Source: Chaetoderma sp. LZ-2023a
Lineage: Eukaryota > Mollusca > Caudofoveata > Chaetodermatida > Chaetodermatidae
Assembly: GCA_034401795.1 (NCBI GenBank)
Contig: CM067370.1
Coordinates: 68,590,312-68,654,311, forward strand
DNA: 64,000 bases
Direction: 5' to 3'
Positions 48,080 through 59,973 of this stretch are shown in pieces. The notes below the pieces were generated by a model. That model was not told where the DNA came from and ran no database searches. It worked only from the letters and a program-made list of their open reading frames with translations. The stretch's first letter is position 1. The number at the start of each line of letters is the position of its first letter. A program made the position numbers and the translations under genes.

Positions 48080-48732
48080 TGTTACTCCTGCTGATCTACC
48101 AGGCGTGTACAAAAACTTGGTGCTGTGCGGAGCACGGCTGCCCGGAGAGGGAACCTGACTGTAATAAGATGCGTTGGTATAGATTGCAGAATGCGAACTT
48201 TACGCAATAGGCAGATAGTGAGAAAGCTCCCACTCTCGGACCGAGTCCGCCTCCCTTCTATCCGAGTTTGGCTTTGAGAATGCCAATCAGAGAGCGTCTT
48301 GCATGTGAGACAAGGTAGATAGAGAAATCTTTGCTAGCGCTCTTCTATTCGGGCACAGGCTGAGGTGATGTCTACGCTTAGTTGGAGCTCCAAAAGAATC
48401 CGTTTTAATTTTTCCATATCTTCGCCAGATCTGAACCGATTTAATGTCTGTTCAGTGTGTTAAATTCCTCATGCAATTCTGATATTAATACAATTCAAAA
48501 TCTTTGAGGACGGTCCCATATTACGGAATTGCCATAATATGAGCACGTATACACATAAGTTGCCAGTCTCCACCGGCTAACGCGTCAATGTTTGTTTGCG
48601 TGATCTCACGGATTTTGTTCTCCTGCTGGAATGGCTCTTCATGCGCGGGCCGTATTTGGCTGATGGAGGGGTGAGCATGAACCATCCCGGACCGGGCCGT
48701 CTTGTACGCACCCGACGGTGAGCCGTGCTACA
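48080..48732 (-). mobile_element. LTR-like repeat, copy 1 (minus, internally deleted)
   Basis: Read on the minus strand it starts TGTAGCACGGCTCACC and ends GGAGTAACA, a TG..CA layout. It matches 62175-62972 over its length at roughly 90% by eye (GACCGTCCTCAAAGATTTTG, TCAGATCTGGCGAAGATATG, CGGACTC(A/G)GTCCGAGAG). It lacks about 125 bases that in copy 2 carry the TATA box and AATAAA. No internal retroelement genes adjoin it, so it may be a solo LTR. Confidence 0.65.
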
Positions 48733-48739
48733 CCGACGT

Positions 48740-49810
48740 ACAATTGAAATAGAGATACACTTTTAATAGAATAGACTACATCGGTGGTATTGGTAGAGAA
48801 GCCACTTACGATTCGAAAATCTATTACAATATGACAATAAGTGTCTATAAACAATCATTCGTCTCTGAAGATTCTGACAATATGGAAAGTAGAGAATTCG
48901 GTGAAAAATTCGGTTTAACAACATGCTATTGCCTCTGAGACACCGCGTGCTTTGCTTAGATATAATCTGGTGCGAGTGTGCCAGACAATACAGGTACACA
49001 GTTGAGCAGTCTTATTCTTCCCATTGGCAGGAAAATCACTGTGATGTCGGCGTGGATAAATCGCAGTTCACTATTTTATCAACTGAAGTTGAGCCTTTTC
49101 CCCATCGAAACTGCTCTGATGATTTTTGTCGTTTGATGGCTTTTATAGCCACCAAACACAATTGTCGAGTTTATCCCATGGCCTTGCACAATAATTTAAC
49201 ATACGATTCACGCATGTCCGCTAACGTTGCTGATTCCGGCCACATGGTCATCTGCAGAATGATTCCGCCATCTAGAGAATAGTAGAATTGTTCAGGCATT
49301 GTCTTGTGAAAGTTGTGATAAACTGTCAGAAAGCTTGCCGGTGCTTTCTCTAGAAGACTTTTCGATGTTTTGCATACACCCCAACATTAAACTCGCGCAG
49401 GTGGAATGTCTAGAGAGTTCATCTATCATGTAATTATACATTTCCGCGCTTGTACCCATGATATATGTTATTCTACTGAACAGTAATCTCGGATTAAGGG
49501 CTACATCTTTCCCACAGACACTAATGGACCTTTCCAGTTTTAGCTATGCCCCATCCATCTCTAGTTAAACTCCACCCACTCTTCGCCTGTGCTTGGAGCG
49601 ATCGATCCCTGAACTCGCTGACTATCAATTTCCAGAAAACTATATACACGTAGGTAAGCTGTTGAATATTTTGAACAGAAAGGTAACCTAACTATACAAA
49701 ATACAATAAAAGGCAAACAGATTAAGAAAGCTACGAGAATATTCTGAAGCAGCCAAACGCATTAAAACCTGCAGACCTACTTTTTATTAGCGATTCCTTT
49801 GCACTAATGA
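48740..49810. other. Unassigned stretch with one 119-codon frame
   Basis: A plus-strand frame at 48923-49282 (MLLPLRHRVLCLDIIWCECA ...) contains six Cys and several His but matches no family I know. It is probably chance. At 49535-49660 there is a diverged copy of a block also seen near 35.3 and 36.6 kb (CTCCACCCACTCT..GATCGAT). Confidence 0.3.
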
Positions 49811-50029
49811 TAGCCTACTCCATCAAAGACGACTTTAGACCCGATTTCGTTCTTTCTATGACTTCTTGAATATTGGAATTAAAGCCGAACTGAATGCGAT
49901 TTCCTTTCTTCTTGAGAGTAGGCTGTTGGGCAACTTTAATTTTATGAATTGCCCCGAACTGAGAATTTGAAATTAAACTTTGAGACTGTGTGATTTCTGC
50001 GTGCATATGGGAAACGTTCTTGAACCAAA

Positions 50030-50506
50030 TTAGACAACTCGTTCCCTTCCATTATTCTGATGCCACTTGTTAACTTTTGCTAAAACTGCATTAACGCAAA
50101 ACTCGGTGAAGTTAATGGTAGAATAAAAAAAAATCGGAACGAACTGAACAGCTAGAAAACAGCTAGATAACAAGACGACTGACAATAGAATGAACGTACC
50201 AACTAACATTCCCACCTTGAATTCTATTGGTCCCTGACACAAGCTCACACCACTATACTGACAATCCTGTGAGAACCGAAACGTAAAGACATTACTTCCT
50301 AACCATACTACCGCAACGTTAAGAATTATATTTCCCTTCATTATACCCGTGTTAAGAAAAACCATGCCCTCGTTTGTGTAATAATCCGCATTACTTTTCA
50401 TATTCCGATAAATGAATTTAAAACTGGTCTTTCCATAATAATTAACTTCTGCCCATGCCACGAATCGTGGCGTAAAACAGTCACGCTTTACAAACTCCAC
50501 CTCCAT
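50030..50506 (-). CDS. Unidentified 158-aa frame with a membrane segment
   Basis: An ATG-started frame, MEVEFVKRDCFTPRFVAWAE. The first 47 residues weakly recall the VW-x-x-x-x-YGKT-x-x-x-FI segment of Tc1/mariner transposases (AEVNYYGKTSFKFIYRNMKS). The rest does not fit a transposase: it has a hydrophobic stretch (IILNVAVVWLGSNVF) and a clear transmembrane-like helix (VGMLVGTFILLSVVLLSSCF). It could be a host exon, a small membrane protein of a mobile element, or chance. Nothing adjacent helps. Confidence 0.3.
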   Translation of the reverse strand: MEVEFVKRDCFTPRFVAWAEVNYYGKTSFKFIYRNMKSNADYYTNEGMVFLNTGIMKGNIILNVAVVWLGSNVFTFRFSQDCQYSGVSLCQGPIEFKVGMLVGTFILLSVVLLSSCFLAVQFVPIFFYSTINFTEFCVNAVLAKVNKWHQNNGRERVV

Positions 50507-50509
50507 TTT

Positions 50510-53029
50510 GTCTTTTTCAGCCTAACAGACTCTCCGTTTTCACTTAGATAAAAGATAGCCCGCGGTAACATAATTATTCCACTCCGCCACATACGGTTTC
50601 AGATATAACATCCGGCTCATATTATGGCATCTTCTACCTGCCCAATGGCGGGTTTATAAATCGAACTTTATTTTTGTTTTCCCAACGTTAGTCTTTACTC
50701 GAGAAATCGTTGCCGTTAAGTAAACCGCAGACATTTTGCTCAAGTCGGTTTAACGTCCGGGTTTTTTTTAGAACATATTAAACGGATGTCCATTTGTAAC
50801 ACCCTATCATGACAGCCATCTTGAAATTCAAAATATCTAATATATTTGCTTCTATTCTACATGAAAACGAAATTGCGGTGGCTACAAGTAGATTATAGCT
50901 CAAAGAATTCGGATATAATATTTCGAAGGGGTATAGTCCAGTTGATATATATTGATCACACTCCGTCCGATGTCCGTCTGTCCTTCAATCTGTCCATCAT
51001 CAACCAGAATTACAGTTGTCGTTAATTCTTAATGTATGTTTTACACCAAACCTGTTCAACACGCTCATATCCGCCATTGCTAAAATAAAACTGATTCGAT
51101 GGAAAATGGCAGAGTTGTGTTCCTTGAAGTTTTAAACAAATATGGGACAACATGGGGAAAGTTATTACTCTGGAGGTATGCATAGATCATAGATATTTAG
51201 ATCTGTTGAATTCTAACTTGAAATTTTTTCTGTCTAAAAAAAATGTCTATTTCCCCATCGAAAGTAATAGTAAATTCTTCAGGTAGAGGCGTTTGTCATC
51301 TTTCGTGCGGATTTATAGCAAACCTTGTCAACATGACCCGATTGTCATTGTTCAAATGACGTTAAACCAATCACAAGCAGCAGAGTTATTGCTCTTTATT
51401 ATTTCCTTATGTTTGGAGCCAATGTGGAAAGAAAATACTTCTGTGGCACATCTCGTCATGTTTATAGCTATTTATTTCTAACCTGATTGGGTGGATAACT
51501 TTGGACAATAAGCTGTCACGGATATAAGAGCTAAGTTAATCGGACCTGCCCACATAATATATGGTAGACATGAATTTTCCCATTGGAATCAATAGAAAAT
51601 TATTTACTCTGCAGTTTTGTCATCTTTTGAGCACCTTAGAGGGAATGAGGTTGTCAGAGTGGACGGCGGCCCTTCGTGTTCAAGCATTCCTAAATTGGTG
51701 GCTGATGGTGTGATGTCTTGAATATACATGTCAGGCTCAAGGACGAGCTTCTCACAATATTTAATGTAATTAGGGCTCCGTCGCTGAAGGTGCGGAAGCT
51801 CTATGGTAATCCGTAATTCCGTCTGTCCATTAGTCTATTCGTCTGTATGTCCCTCTGTCCGTCTACAATATCTATTAAACAGCATAGCATACAGAATCGC
51901 TTTAGATATCTTAATGAAACTTAGTATATGCCTCAGTTATGATACGCAGATGTGCCTATTGAAGAATTCACTTTCATAGGTCCAGGATTTGTGGTGAAAA
52001 TGGGATTAAATGCAAAAACCTTCGTAAACACCATATTATACAAAAATCGCTTAAATGATTGGATGAAACATGACATATAGCTTCTTTATGATGGGTAGAT
52101 CTACTTTCAGACGGATTCACCATTATATATCCGGGATTTAGGGTGAAAATGGGCTTTTAGATTTTAAAAAACCTCGCGATTTTGGTGAATTTTCTCGTAA
52201 ACACAATATCATACAGAATCGCTTAAAATAGTCTTATGAAACTTAACAGGTGGCTTTATTATGATGGCTATGTGTGCCTTTTGAAGGATTTGCCTTTATA
52301 GGTCCAAGATTTCGGGGGTGATATGGACATTTTAATGGACAAACTCACAACCTTTGTCAATTTCCTTGTTTGTTGGTATTTCTTATTTTGGTTTAAAAAA
52401 ATCATTTTAATAATATGAATGCTTTGATAAAATATCTAGCTTCTACATAGAGAAAGGTATGTTCAATGATTGCGAGGCCCCAGGAGTCAAACAACGTTTT
52501 CTAGATATGTTAGAGTTTTGTGTTGTATTTATAAAATACCTCAGCCAACCATGTACTTTTATGGGCAGCGAGGATCCATGTAGGAAGTGCTTATCCCAAA
52601 ATCTTTGCAGACGGTGAATCTGTCTGCATGCATAAATGCTTACACCGCAGCTATCATGTTGATATCTATAACAAGGTAAATGATTTTACATTGCGTGCAT
52701 GCAATGGTCCTGATTGTGCTGTTGCAAAAAACCCATTGAGGTTCCTAACACCGTCACATTGACCTGCACAATGCAGTACCATCTTGTCACAAATTAATCT
52801 GATTCACATTGTGAAACTCACATATTGTGAAACTCACATTGTGAGATGGTAGTCTAGGGGTCACGATTGCAATGGCTTGGTAATAGTCAATAACTTAAGA
52901 AACAGTGATGTTTTCACGTTGTTCTTTGCTTTGACACTTGATTGTTGTTTTCTTGCAAAGGTCATCACAGTTTAGAGACATTGAGATACGATCACATAAC
53001 ATAACCTTGCCACATATCATATATGCCTT
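50510..53029. other. Gene-free region with degenerate tandem repeats
   Basis: 51893, 52043 and 52213 mark three units of a 150- to 170-base repeat (CAGAATCGCTT..GAAACTTA..GGTCCAGGATTT). Two earlier segments at about 51240 and 51570 share TTTCCCCATCGAAAGTAATAG-like blocks and CCGTCTGTCC runs. At 52798-52845 a short block (ACTCACATTGTGA) is repeated in direct and inverted form. No gene seen. Confidence 0.5.
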
Positions 53030-53242
53030 CCATGCATGCATTTAAATGGCCTTATTGAAATGTTGCAAAAGAAAAGGGTAACTCAACATAAAGATTTAAA
53101 AACTAAATTGACCATACAAAGGACTGTTTCCACATATCTTTGGAGGAGTTCATCCATCTTTTTCTATTATGCGAATGTCATTTTACAACTAACGTCATTT
53201 CTTTTATAACATTTCAATAAAGCCATTTAAATGCATGCATGG
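53030..53242. repeat. 35-bp inverted repeat next to the CA array
   Basis: Arms 53030-53064 and 53208-53242 (CCATGCATGCATTTAAATGG and inward) differ at one position and enclose about 143 bases without a gene. The outer TGCATGCA is itself palindromic. Could be a small foldback element. Confidence 0.75.
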
Positions 53243-53297
53243 TTCCACCTCACCCACCTCACACGGACACCCCATGTAGCCCACCGGCTTCACATGA

Positions 53298-54654
<1,357 letters not shown>

Positions 54655-55195
54655 ACACTCAATACTTATTATAGTACACATATTGAAACGGTCCTGTCCC
54701 ATTTTGGCTCGGAGTTAATTTTATACGAGTTGGAAAATGATATTCCACCTGAAAATTGTGTCATCATGAGACACAATTTCTACATTAGGAAAGCATGATT
54801 GTAAATGATTTTCTGGGACATTTGGATGTAAACTGGTTCACATGCTTCCCCATCAGCCGTTGGTTTCACATGTTTAGTTTTGAGCAAACTAGAGAACTGT
54901 AGTACCTCGTTTGTCAAACTGGAATCTAAATCCTCTGGATATGCAGCCACAAGCTGTAATGCCATCTTAGACATGACTTCTGCAGAGAGAGAGATTCTAA
55001 GTTTGGGAAGAAAGTAATCTGCTACATAATTCGTTATAAACATTGAATCTTTTTGTCAGAGCAGAAATCAAGTTATCAATACTGATTAGAAATGTTCCAA
55101 TTCTGAACTTATCTGACACCGTTTGAATGTCTTCAGGTGATAAATCAGGCTTGTCATTTGCACGGATGCATTTGTGAATTCATTGGGAGTCTTGA
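54655..55195 (-). repeat. Right arm of the 535-bp inverted repeat
   Basis: Inverted partner of 47450-47985, including the hAT C-terminal sequence and its 3' flank. The homology ends where the left arm meets the (GTGC)n tract. Confidence 0.85.
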
Positions 55196-55600
55196 TTATA
55201 TTCTGCTCAATTAATTAACTCTTTAGCCTCCTGTTCAACTTCTCCAAATGTCGACCGTAGGTTGTGCACAAAAGAGATCAGCGGCTCATACAGAGCATAC
55301 GCGGTGTTCAAATCATCTAAAAATGTTGTAAGACGCCATGCCACAATATGGTTAGAATTCCGGTTTCAATTCTGTTGAAAAAAAAGAATGTAATCCTCGG
55401 ACTTCTGGATGACAGGTAGATTTTTGCTCCACATCTTCAGTAATACGTGCCAAAATACTTTGCATCTTGTTGTAGCCAATCAGCAAAGAGTGTGTGGCAA
55501 TCAGCGTGAGATGGCCATCTAATATCAGACATCTGCTTCACAACCAGCAGTTTCTCCTCGGACAATGTCTTGGTAAGTAGAAGCCATCTGTGTGTCGATA
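54775..55600 (-). pseudogene. hAT transposase C-terminal half (minus copy)
   Basis: Reading leftwards: KQMSDIRWPSHADCHTLFAD (about 55540-55480), typical of the hAT LSxTRWxxR block; LHSFFFNRIETGI (about 55400); then the LISALTKRFNVYNELC segment; then MSKMALQLVAAYPEDLDSSL and CEPVYIQMSQKII (55043-54780). Stops and frameshifts are frequent, for example near 55330 and 55200. Same family as the 45.3 and 47.5 kb fragments. Confidence 0.75.
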
Positions 55601-55793
55601 CAGAGAAAAAGACATATAAATGTTCGACAAATTCAAAGATCTTTACTGCATTTTGACAATATTATGCAGCATGTTGTCCCACTAAACATAGGGCGTATGC
55701 ACCACGCGGGATATACCTTGCGAGCATATTCAGCTCTTGAATTCGTGCCTGCATTTCTTTGTATCTCGTATAACTGGCCACGACAATCCTTCA

Positions 55794-55858
55794 CAGTGGC
55801 GTAGATACGGGGGTGCACAGGGGGGCATTTGCCCCCCTGGGTGCCCCCCATATTGAAA
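55794..55858 (+). repeat. hAT-type terminal repeat, isolated
   Basis: CAGTGGCGTAGATACGGGGG is followed by a GC-rich hairpin (GGGGGGCATTTGCCCCCC). The same CAGTGGCGTA start is seen at 46541. No inverted partner is visible to the right, so this is probably a truncated element. Confidence 0.55.
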
Positions 55859-55859
55859 T

Positions 55860-57200
55860 TTGAGATTTTTTGTTTTTGACCGACTGTAAAATAAGCGGAT
55901 GTGATATAAGAACTGTTTGTCGCGTGTGTATGTCTGTGCATTCAATATGAAACTATGTAACCGAAACGCCGTAACCAACAAGTTCACGCCGTCGCTAGTG
56001 AGAGAGACGTACCGTCGTGTCATTACGAAATAAACAACATAAATATGTTACGTAGTCGACGACAGGATGGATCACTTGCATAACATCTTTAGAGTGGCAT
56101 TCCCATCTCTCGCCTATCGCCCTACTAGGCCAATTTGTACATTCCACCACAATACTAATTTGCATAGCGAGCATTAGCCAAAACAATCCATGACATAATG
56201 ATATACATGTTAGGTAGTCGCCCACACACCGCTCCCTGATTTTCCGCGCTTTAACTGTGTATTTTTCCGCGAAATTGTCACTGACGTTGTTATTAGAATC
56301 TGCGCGTCATATGTTTGGTAAGTATGATAACGTGTCATCTGTCAGCTGTATCCGCGTATCGAACGGCATTATCTCTACATAAAAAGCGTATGCACTAAAT
56401 TTGAGACATTGGTAAGAAAAAGCAGTGGAATTTAAAATTCTCATTACGTACTACAGTAGCCTAGTCGCCGCATTGATTTTACACTCCATGTTAGATGGTG
56501 GGTAACAGCAACATGGAATGGTTGCTTTTGGTAAGTTGGAGCTTCAAATTAACCCATGTAGTTCCACTATCTTAATCTCAATGCGGCCATACCAGTGATA
56601 TGTTGACTGTTCAGAACGAACAAGCTTTTCCTTGACCCCCTCATTTGACACTGTTACATTCCATACAGTTTTAGAAACATTGATAAGCCCCTGCAAAGCA
56701 GCAGGTCCCGCGCCAACGACGTTCTTTAACCCATGATACACGTCGATAGCCGTGACACCCCACCCCGTAGTCGTTATCTTAAGGCTTGAGGTACGCTTAT
56801 AGGTTGCCATGGTGTTTTATAAAAAGAGGAAACCCATACTACTACAATATATAATACAAAAATATAACACCAAGACGTCGGGGAAAGAGCTAAACACTAA
56901 AAAAATAATGTCCCCTTTTGAAACCCTGACGTCTACCAACAAATATACGAATAGAGAGTACAGTCGTATATTTATTAGTTTGAACCAGTTTCTAAGTGGT
57001 TCACTAACACCTAACCGATTAAAGTGGTTCCATAATGCATACTAACATATTACAGACATATATCTGTTAGTCTGTTCGAGTTGACCGGGGACAGCCAACT
57101 GACTATAGAGATTTATATAATCAAGGTACTCTCCTGTTTAAGACTATATGCTCGGCCTCAACGTGGTACAGGGGTGTAACCCACTGGGTGTCAATCCAGA
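55860..57200. other. Mostly gene-free stretch before the LINE
   Basis: The only coding-like frame is 56810-56544 on the minus strand (listed separately). The segment 57150-57195 has a weak tRNA box-B-like GGTGTCAATCC but no fold I can support. Confidence 0.3.
56544..56810 (-). pseudogene. Possible LINE ORF1-like fragment
   Basis: An 88-codon ATG frame: MATYKRTSSLKITTTGWGVT, then INVSKTVWNVTVSNEGVKEK and IEIKIVELHGLI. The W-x-V-x-(V/L)-x-(S/N)-x-E-x-(V/R)-x-x-L pattern recalls the RRM-like part of some non-LTR retrotransposon ORF1 proteins. It is opposite to the LINE at 57.2 kb, so it would belong to another insertion. Weak evidence. Confidence 0.3.
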
Positions 57201-57243
57201 CATTTGGAGGGGCTAACCAGAGCATTATGCACAACGCAAATGA

Positions 57244-59973
57244 ATGACACTTGGAGATCGAATCAAACGAAATGGTGCTCCCCCTGTGAGGATCCGCCAG
57301 GCAGGTGCAGCGCCGGGCTCCACGCCTCGAAGGAGCCCACCCTCAGCTACTGGAGGTCCCATCAACTCGTCTTGTGGAGCCAGGAGACGAGGATGGAGAG
57401 CTACTGGCCAACCGAAAGAGAAGACCAAACCCAAAGAGAACCCCAGTATCAACATCATGCACTGGAACGCAGAAGGGGTTACCAACAAGAAATCAGAGCT
57501 CGAACAGATCCTGTACGAAAACAACATTGATATCTGCTGCATCCAAGAGACACACCTGCAAGAAGGAAAACCATTTAAGATCAGAGGTTACCAGATTTTC
57601 CGGTGTGATCGAAGAGGAAGAAAGAAAGGCGGGGTGATCACCTTGGTCCGAAACAGCATGAACGCCAGCCAGATCAAAACCTTTATGGAAGAGGCAGAAT
57701 ATATCAAGATCAAGGTAACAACCAGCAACTCTGTGATTGACATTGTCAATTATTACTGCCCTAATGACAAGAATCTCTCACTTGACACAATCCAGGTCCC
57801 GGACTGCCACTTCCTCATTGCGGGAGACTTTAATAGCCGGTCTCAGAGCTGGGGATACAGAACACTTGATAAACGAGGAGAAGACATTGAAGCATGGCAA
57901 GATGAAAAGCACCTTTTACTTGTCAACGATCCCACAGATCAGCCTACCTTCTACTCGCGCCGGTGGCACTCGACAACAACGCCGGACTTGTCACTTTGTA
58001 CAGAAGACATTCACAGAAACCTCAGTAGAGCGGTTGGATCGCAGTTAGGAGGAAGCGACCACCGCCCAGTCATCCTCTCTCTTTATGGAAGTATTTCAAC
58101 AAGTTCACCTCAACATCCAAGGTGGAACTACACAAAGGCAAATTGGAGTCTGTTCGGCATTCGTTCCAATGAGCTTACCCAAAATATAGCAGTAGAAGGG
58201 AGAAACATCAACAATGCGGTCAAGGAATTTAATTCAAGTATCCTCAAGGCTGCCAACGAAGCGATTCCTCGAGGGTTCAGGAAAAACTACCACCCCTACT
58301 GGACAACAGAACTGCAAGCAGCACATGATAAACTAGACAAGGCCAGAGAAGATGCAGAGGGTAATCCCTGTCATGAAAACCACTTCACACTACAACAAAC
58401 TAAAGCCAGGTATCTAAAGACCAAGCTGGAGGCAAAAAGAAGAAGCTGGAGGGAAAAGACGGCAGGGTTTAATTTAGAGAGAGACACAACAAAGCTATGG
58501 AGACTGACTAAACCACTGAATGATGAGGGTGTCGGGGGAGAGAAGATTACTCTTGAAGAAGATGGACAAACACTGTCAGGAAAGAAGGCTGCAGATGCCT
58601 TTGCGAAGGCATATGCAAAAGAAAGCAACATTTCTATACCACGAATGCGTCAAAAAGAGGTTAGAAAAGAGCAAAAGGAAAGAACAGACACAAACACTCA
58701 CGATGCAATGAAAGTTGACATTAGTTTAGCAGAACTGAAGAAGTCTATTCGCCAATTGAAGAAGAAGAAATCTCCCGGGCCAGATGGCATTACGAATGAA
58801 ATGATCCAACATCTTGGTAATGCATCTCTCCGCATGTTGCTAGATATCTTTAATCTCAGTTGGACCAATGGAGAGGTTCCTCAGTGCTGGAAGGAAGCCA
58901 GAATGAATCCTATTCTGAAAAAAGGGAAGAACAAGACGAAAGTGCTGAGCTACCGTCCTATCAGTCTTACAAGCTGCATATGCAAGACCATGGAGCGCAT
59001 CGTCAACCAGCGGTTGCAGTGGTACCTGGAATCGGAGAACACTATAGTTTCAGAGCAGGCTGGCTTCAGAAGATACATGAGCACAGAAGATCAAACAACA
59101 CATCTTGCACAGGTCATAGAGGACACTTTTCAAGCCAAGAAGGTGTTGCTAGCTGCCTTTATTGATCTGCAGAAGGCATTTAACAAGGTGTGGAAGGATG
59201 GCCTCCTCGTGAAGCTCCGGCGCACAGGTGCCGGTAGCAACATGTTCCGATGGACCAAGTCATACCTACACAATCGCAGAGCTAGGGTGCTGGTGGATGG
59301 ACAATCTGGACAGAATGTATTGCTGAGACAAGGGGTACCACAAGGCGGAGTATTATCCCCAACTCTGTTCATACTCTTCATCAATGATATTGTAGCAGAG
59401 CTGCCCAATGGGATCCAAGCAGCCCTCTATGCAGATGACCTCGTACTCTGGTACACCGAGGAGTACACAACGACTGCCACGTACAGAATGCAGCTCGCCT
59501 TGGACAGAATTACAGCGTGGGCCAATCACTGGTGTATTACCATCAACAACAAAAAATCATCAGCCATGCTATTCTCACTGTCCACCAAAACCATTGTTGG
59601 CAATCTGACACTGGGCGGTACTCCACTCGAGTACGAGGACCAGCAGACATACCTGGGAGTCACCTATGACAGAAGATTAACATGGAAGGAGCACATCCAG
59701 AATGCAGAGGCAAAGGCCAGAAGAAAGCTAAACATCATGAGGAAGCTGGCAGGAACAAAGTGGGGTGCCAATGAAAGGATCCTCAAGACCATCTACCTAG
59801 GTGTCGTACGAGCACACCTTGAGTATGGATCCAGCTCATGGATGACAGCAGCTAAATCTCATCAACAGAACCTCGACAGAGTACAAAAGCAGGCACGGCG
59901 CATCATCACTGGTGGAATGAGATCAACACCAATAGAAAAAAATGGAGCAGACAGCAGGCATCCCCCCACTTAG
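57244..59973 (+). CDS. LINE ORF2, endonuclease-reverse transcriptase part
   Basis: The longest intact coding frame of the window. The first 65 residues are basic and Pro-rich. The endonuclease nicks target DNA and the RT copies the element RNA at the nick (target-primed reverse transcription). Catalytic residues look intact: SDHRP in the endonuclease and YADD in the RT. The RT F-x-D-L-x-K-A-F-x-K-V-W motif is present as FIDLQKAFNKVW. The last 11 residues, after the A-run, are out of frame. The ATG at 57244 may not be the native start. Confidence 0.88.
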   Translation: MTLGDRIKRNGAPPVRIRQAGAAPGSTPRRSPPSATGGPINSSCGARRRGWRATGQPKEKTKPKENPSINIMHWNAEGVTNKKSELEQILYENNIDICCIQETHLQEGKPFKIRGYQIFRCDRRGRKKGGVITLVRNSMNASQIKTFMEEAEYIKIKVTTSNSVIDIVNYYCPNDKNLSLDTIQVPDCHFLIAGDFNSRSQSWGYRTLDKRGEDIEAWQDEKHLLLVNDPTDQPTFYSRRWHSTTTPDLSLCTEDIHRNLSRAVGSQLGGSDHRPVILSLYGSISTSSPQHPRWNYTKANWSLFGIRSNELTQNIAVEGRNINNAVKEFNSSILKAANEAIPRGFRKNYHPYWTTELQAAHDKLDKAREDAEGNPCHENHFTLQQTKARYLKTKLEAKRRSWREKTAGFNLERDTTKLWRLTKPLNDEGVGGEKITLEEDGQTLSGKKAADAFAKAYAKESNISIPRMRQKEVRKEQKERTDTNTHDAMKVDISLAELKKSIRQLKKKKSPGPDGITNEMIQHLGNASLRMLLDIFNLSWTNGEVPQCWKEARMNPILKKGKNKTKVLSYRPISLTSCICKTMERIVNQRLQWYLESENTIVSEQAGFRRYMSTEDQTTHLAQVIEDTFQAKKVLLAAFIDLQKAFNKVWKDGLLVKLRRTGAGSNMFRWTKSYLHNRRARVLVDGQSGQNVLLRQGVPQGGVLSPTLFILFINDIVAELPNGIQAALYADDLVLWYTEEYTTTATYRMQLALDRITAWANHWCITINNKKSSAMLFSLSTKTIVGNLTLGGTPLEYEDQQTYLGVTYDRRLTWKEHIQNAEAKARRKLNIMRKLAGTKWGANERILKTIYLGVVRAHLEYGSSSWMTAAKSHQQNLDRVQKQARRIITGGMRSTPIEKNGADSRHPPT

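Noticed and set aside
57150-57195. tRNA-like or SINE head before the LINE
   Set aside because: Only a weak box-B-like GGTGTCAATCC is visible; no matching box A or cloverleaf.
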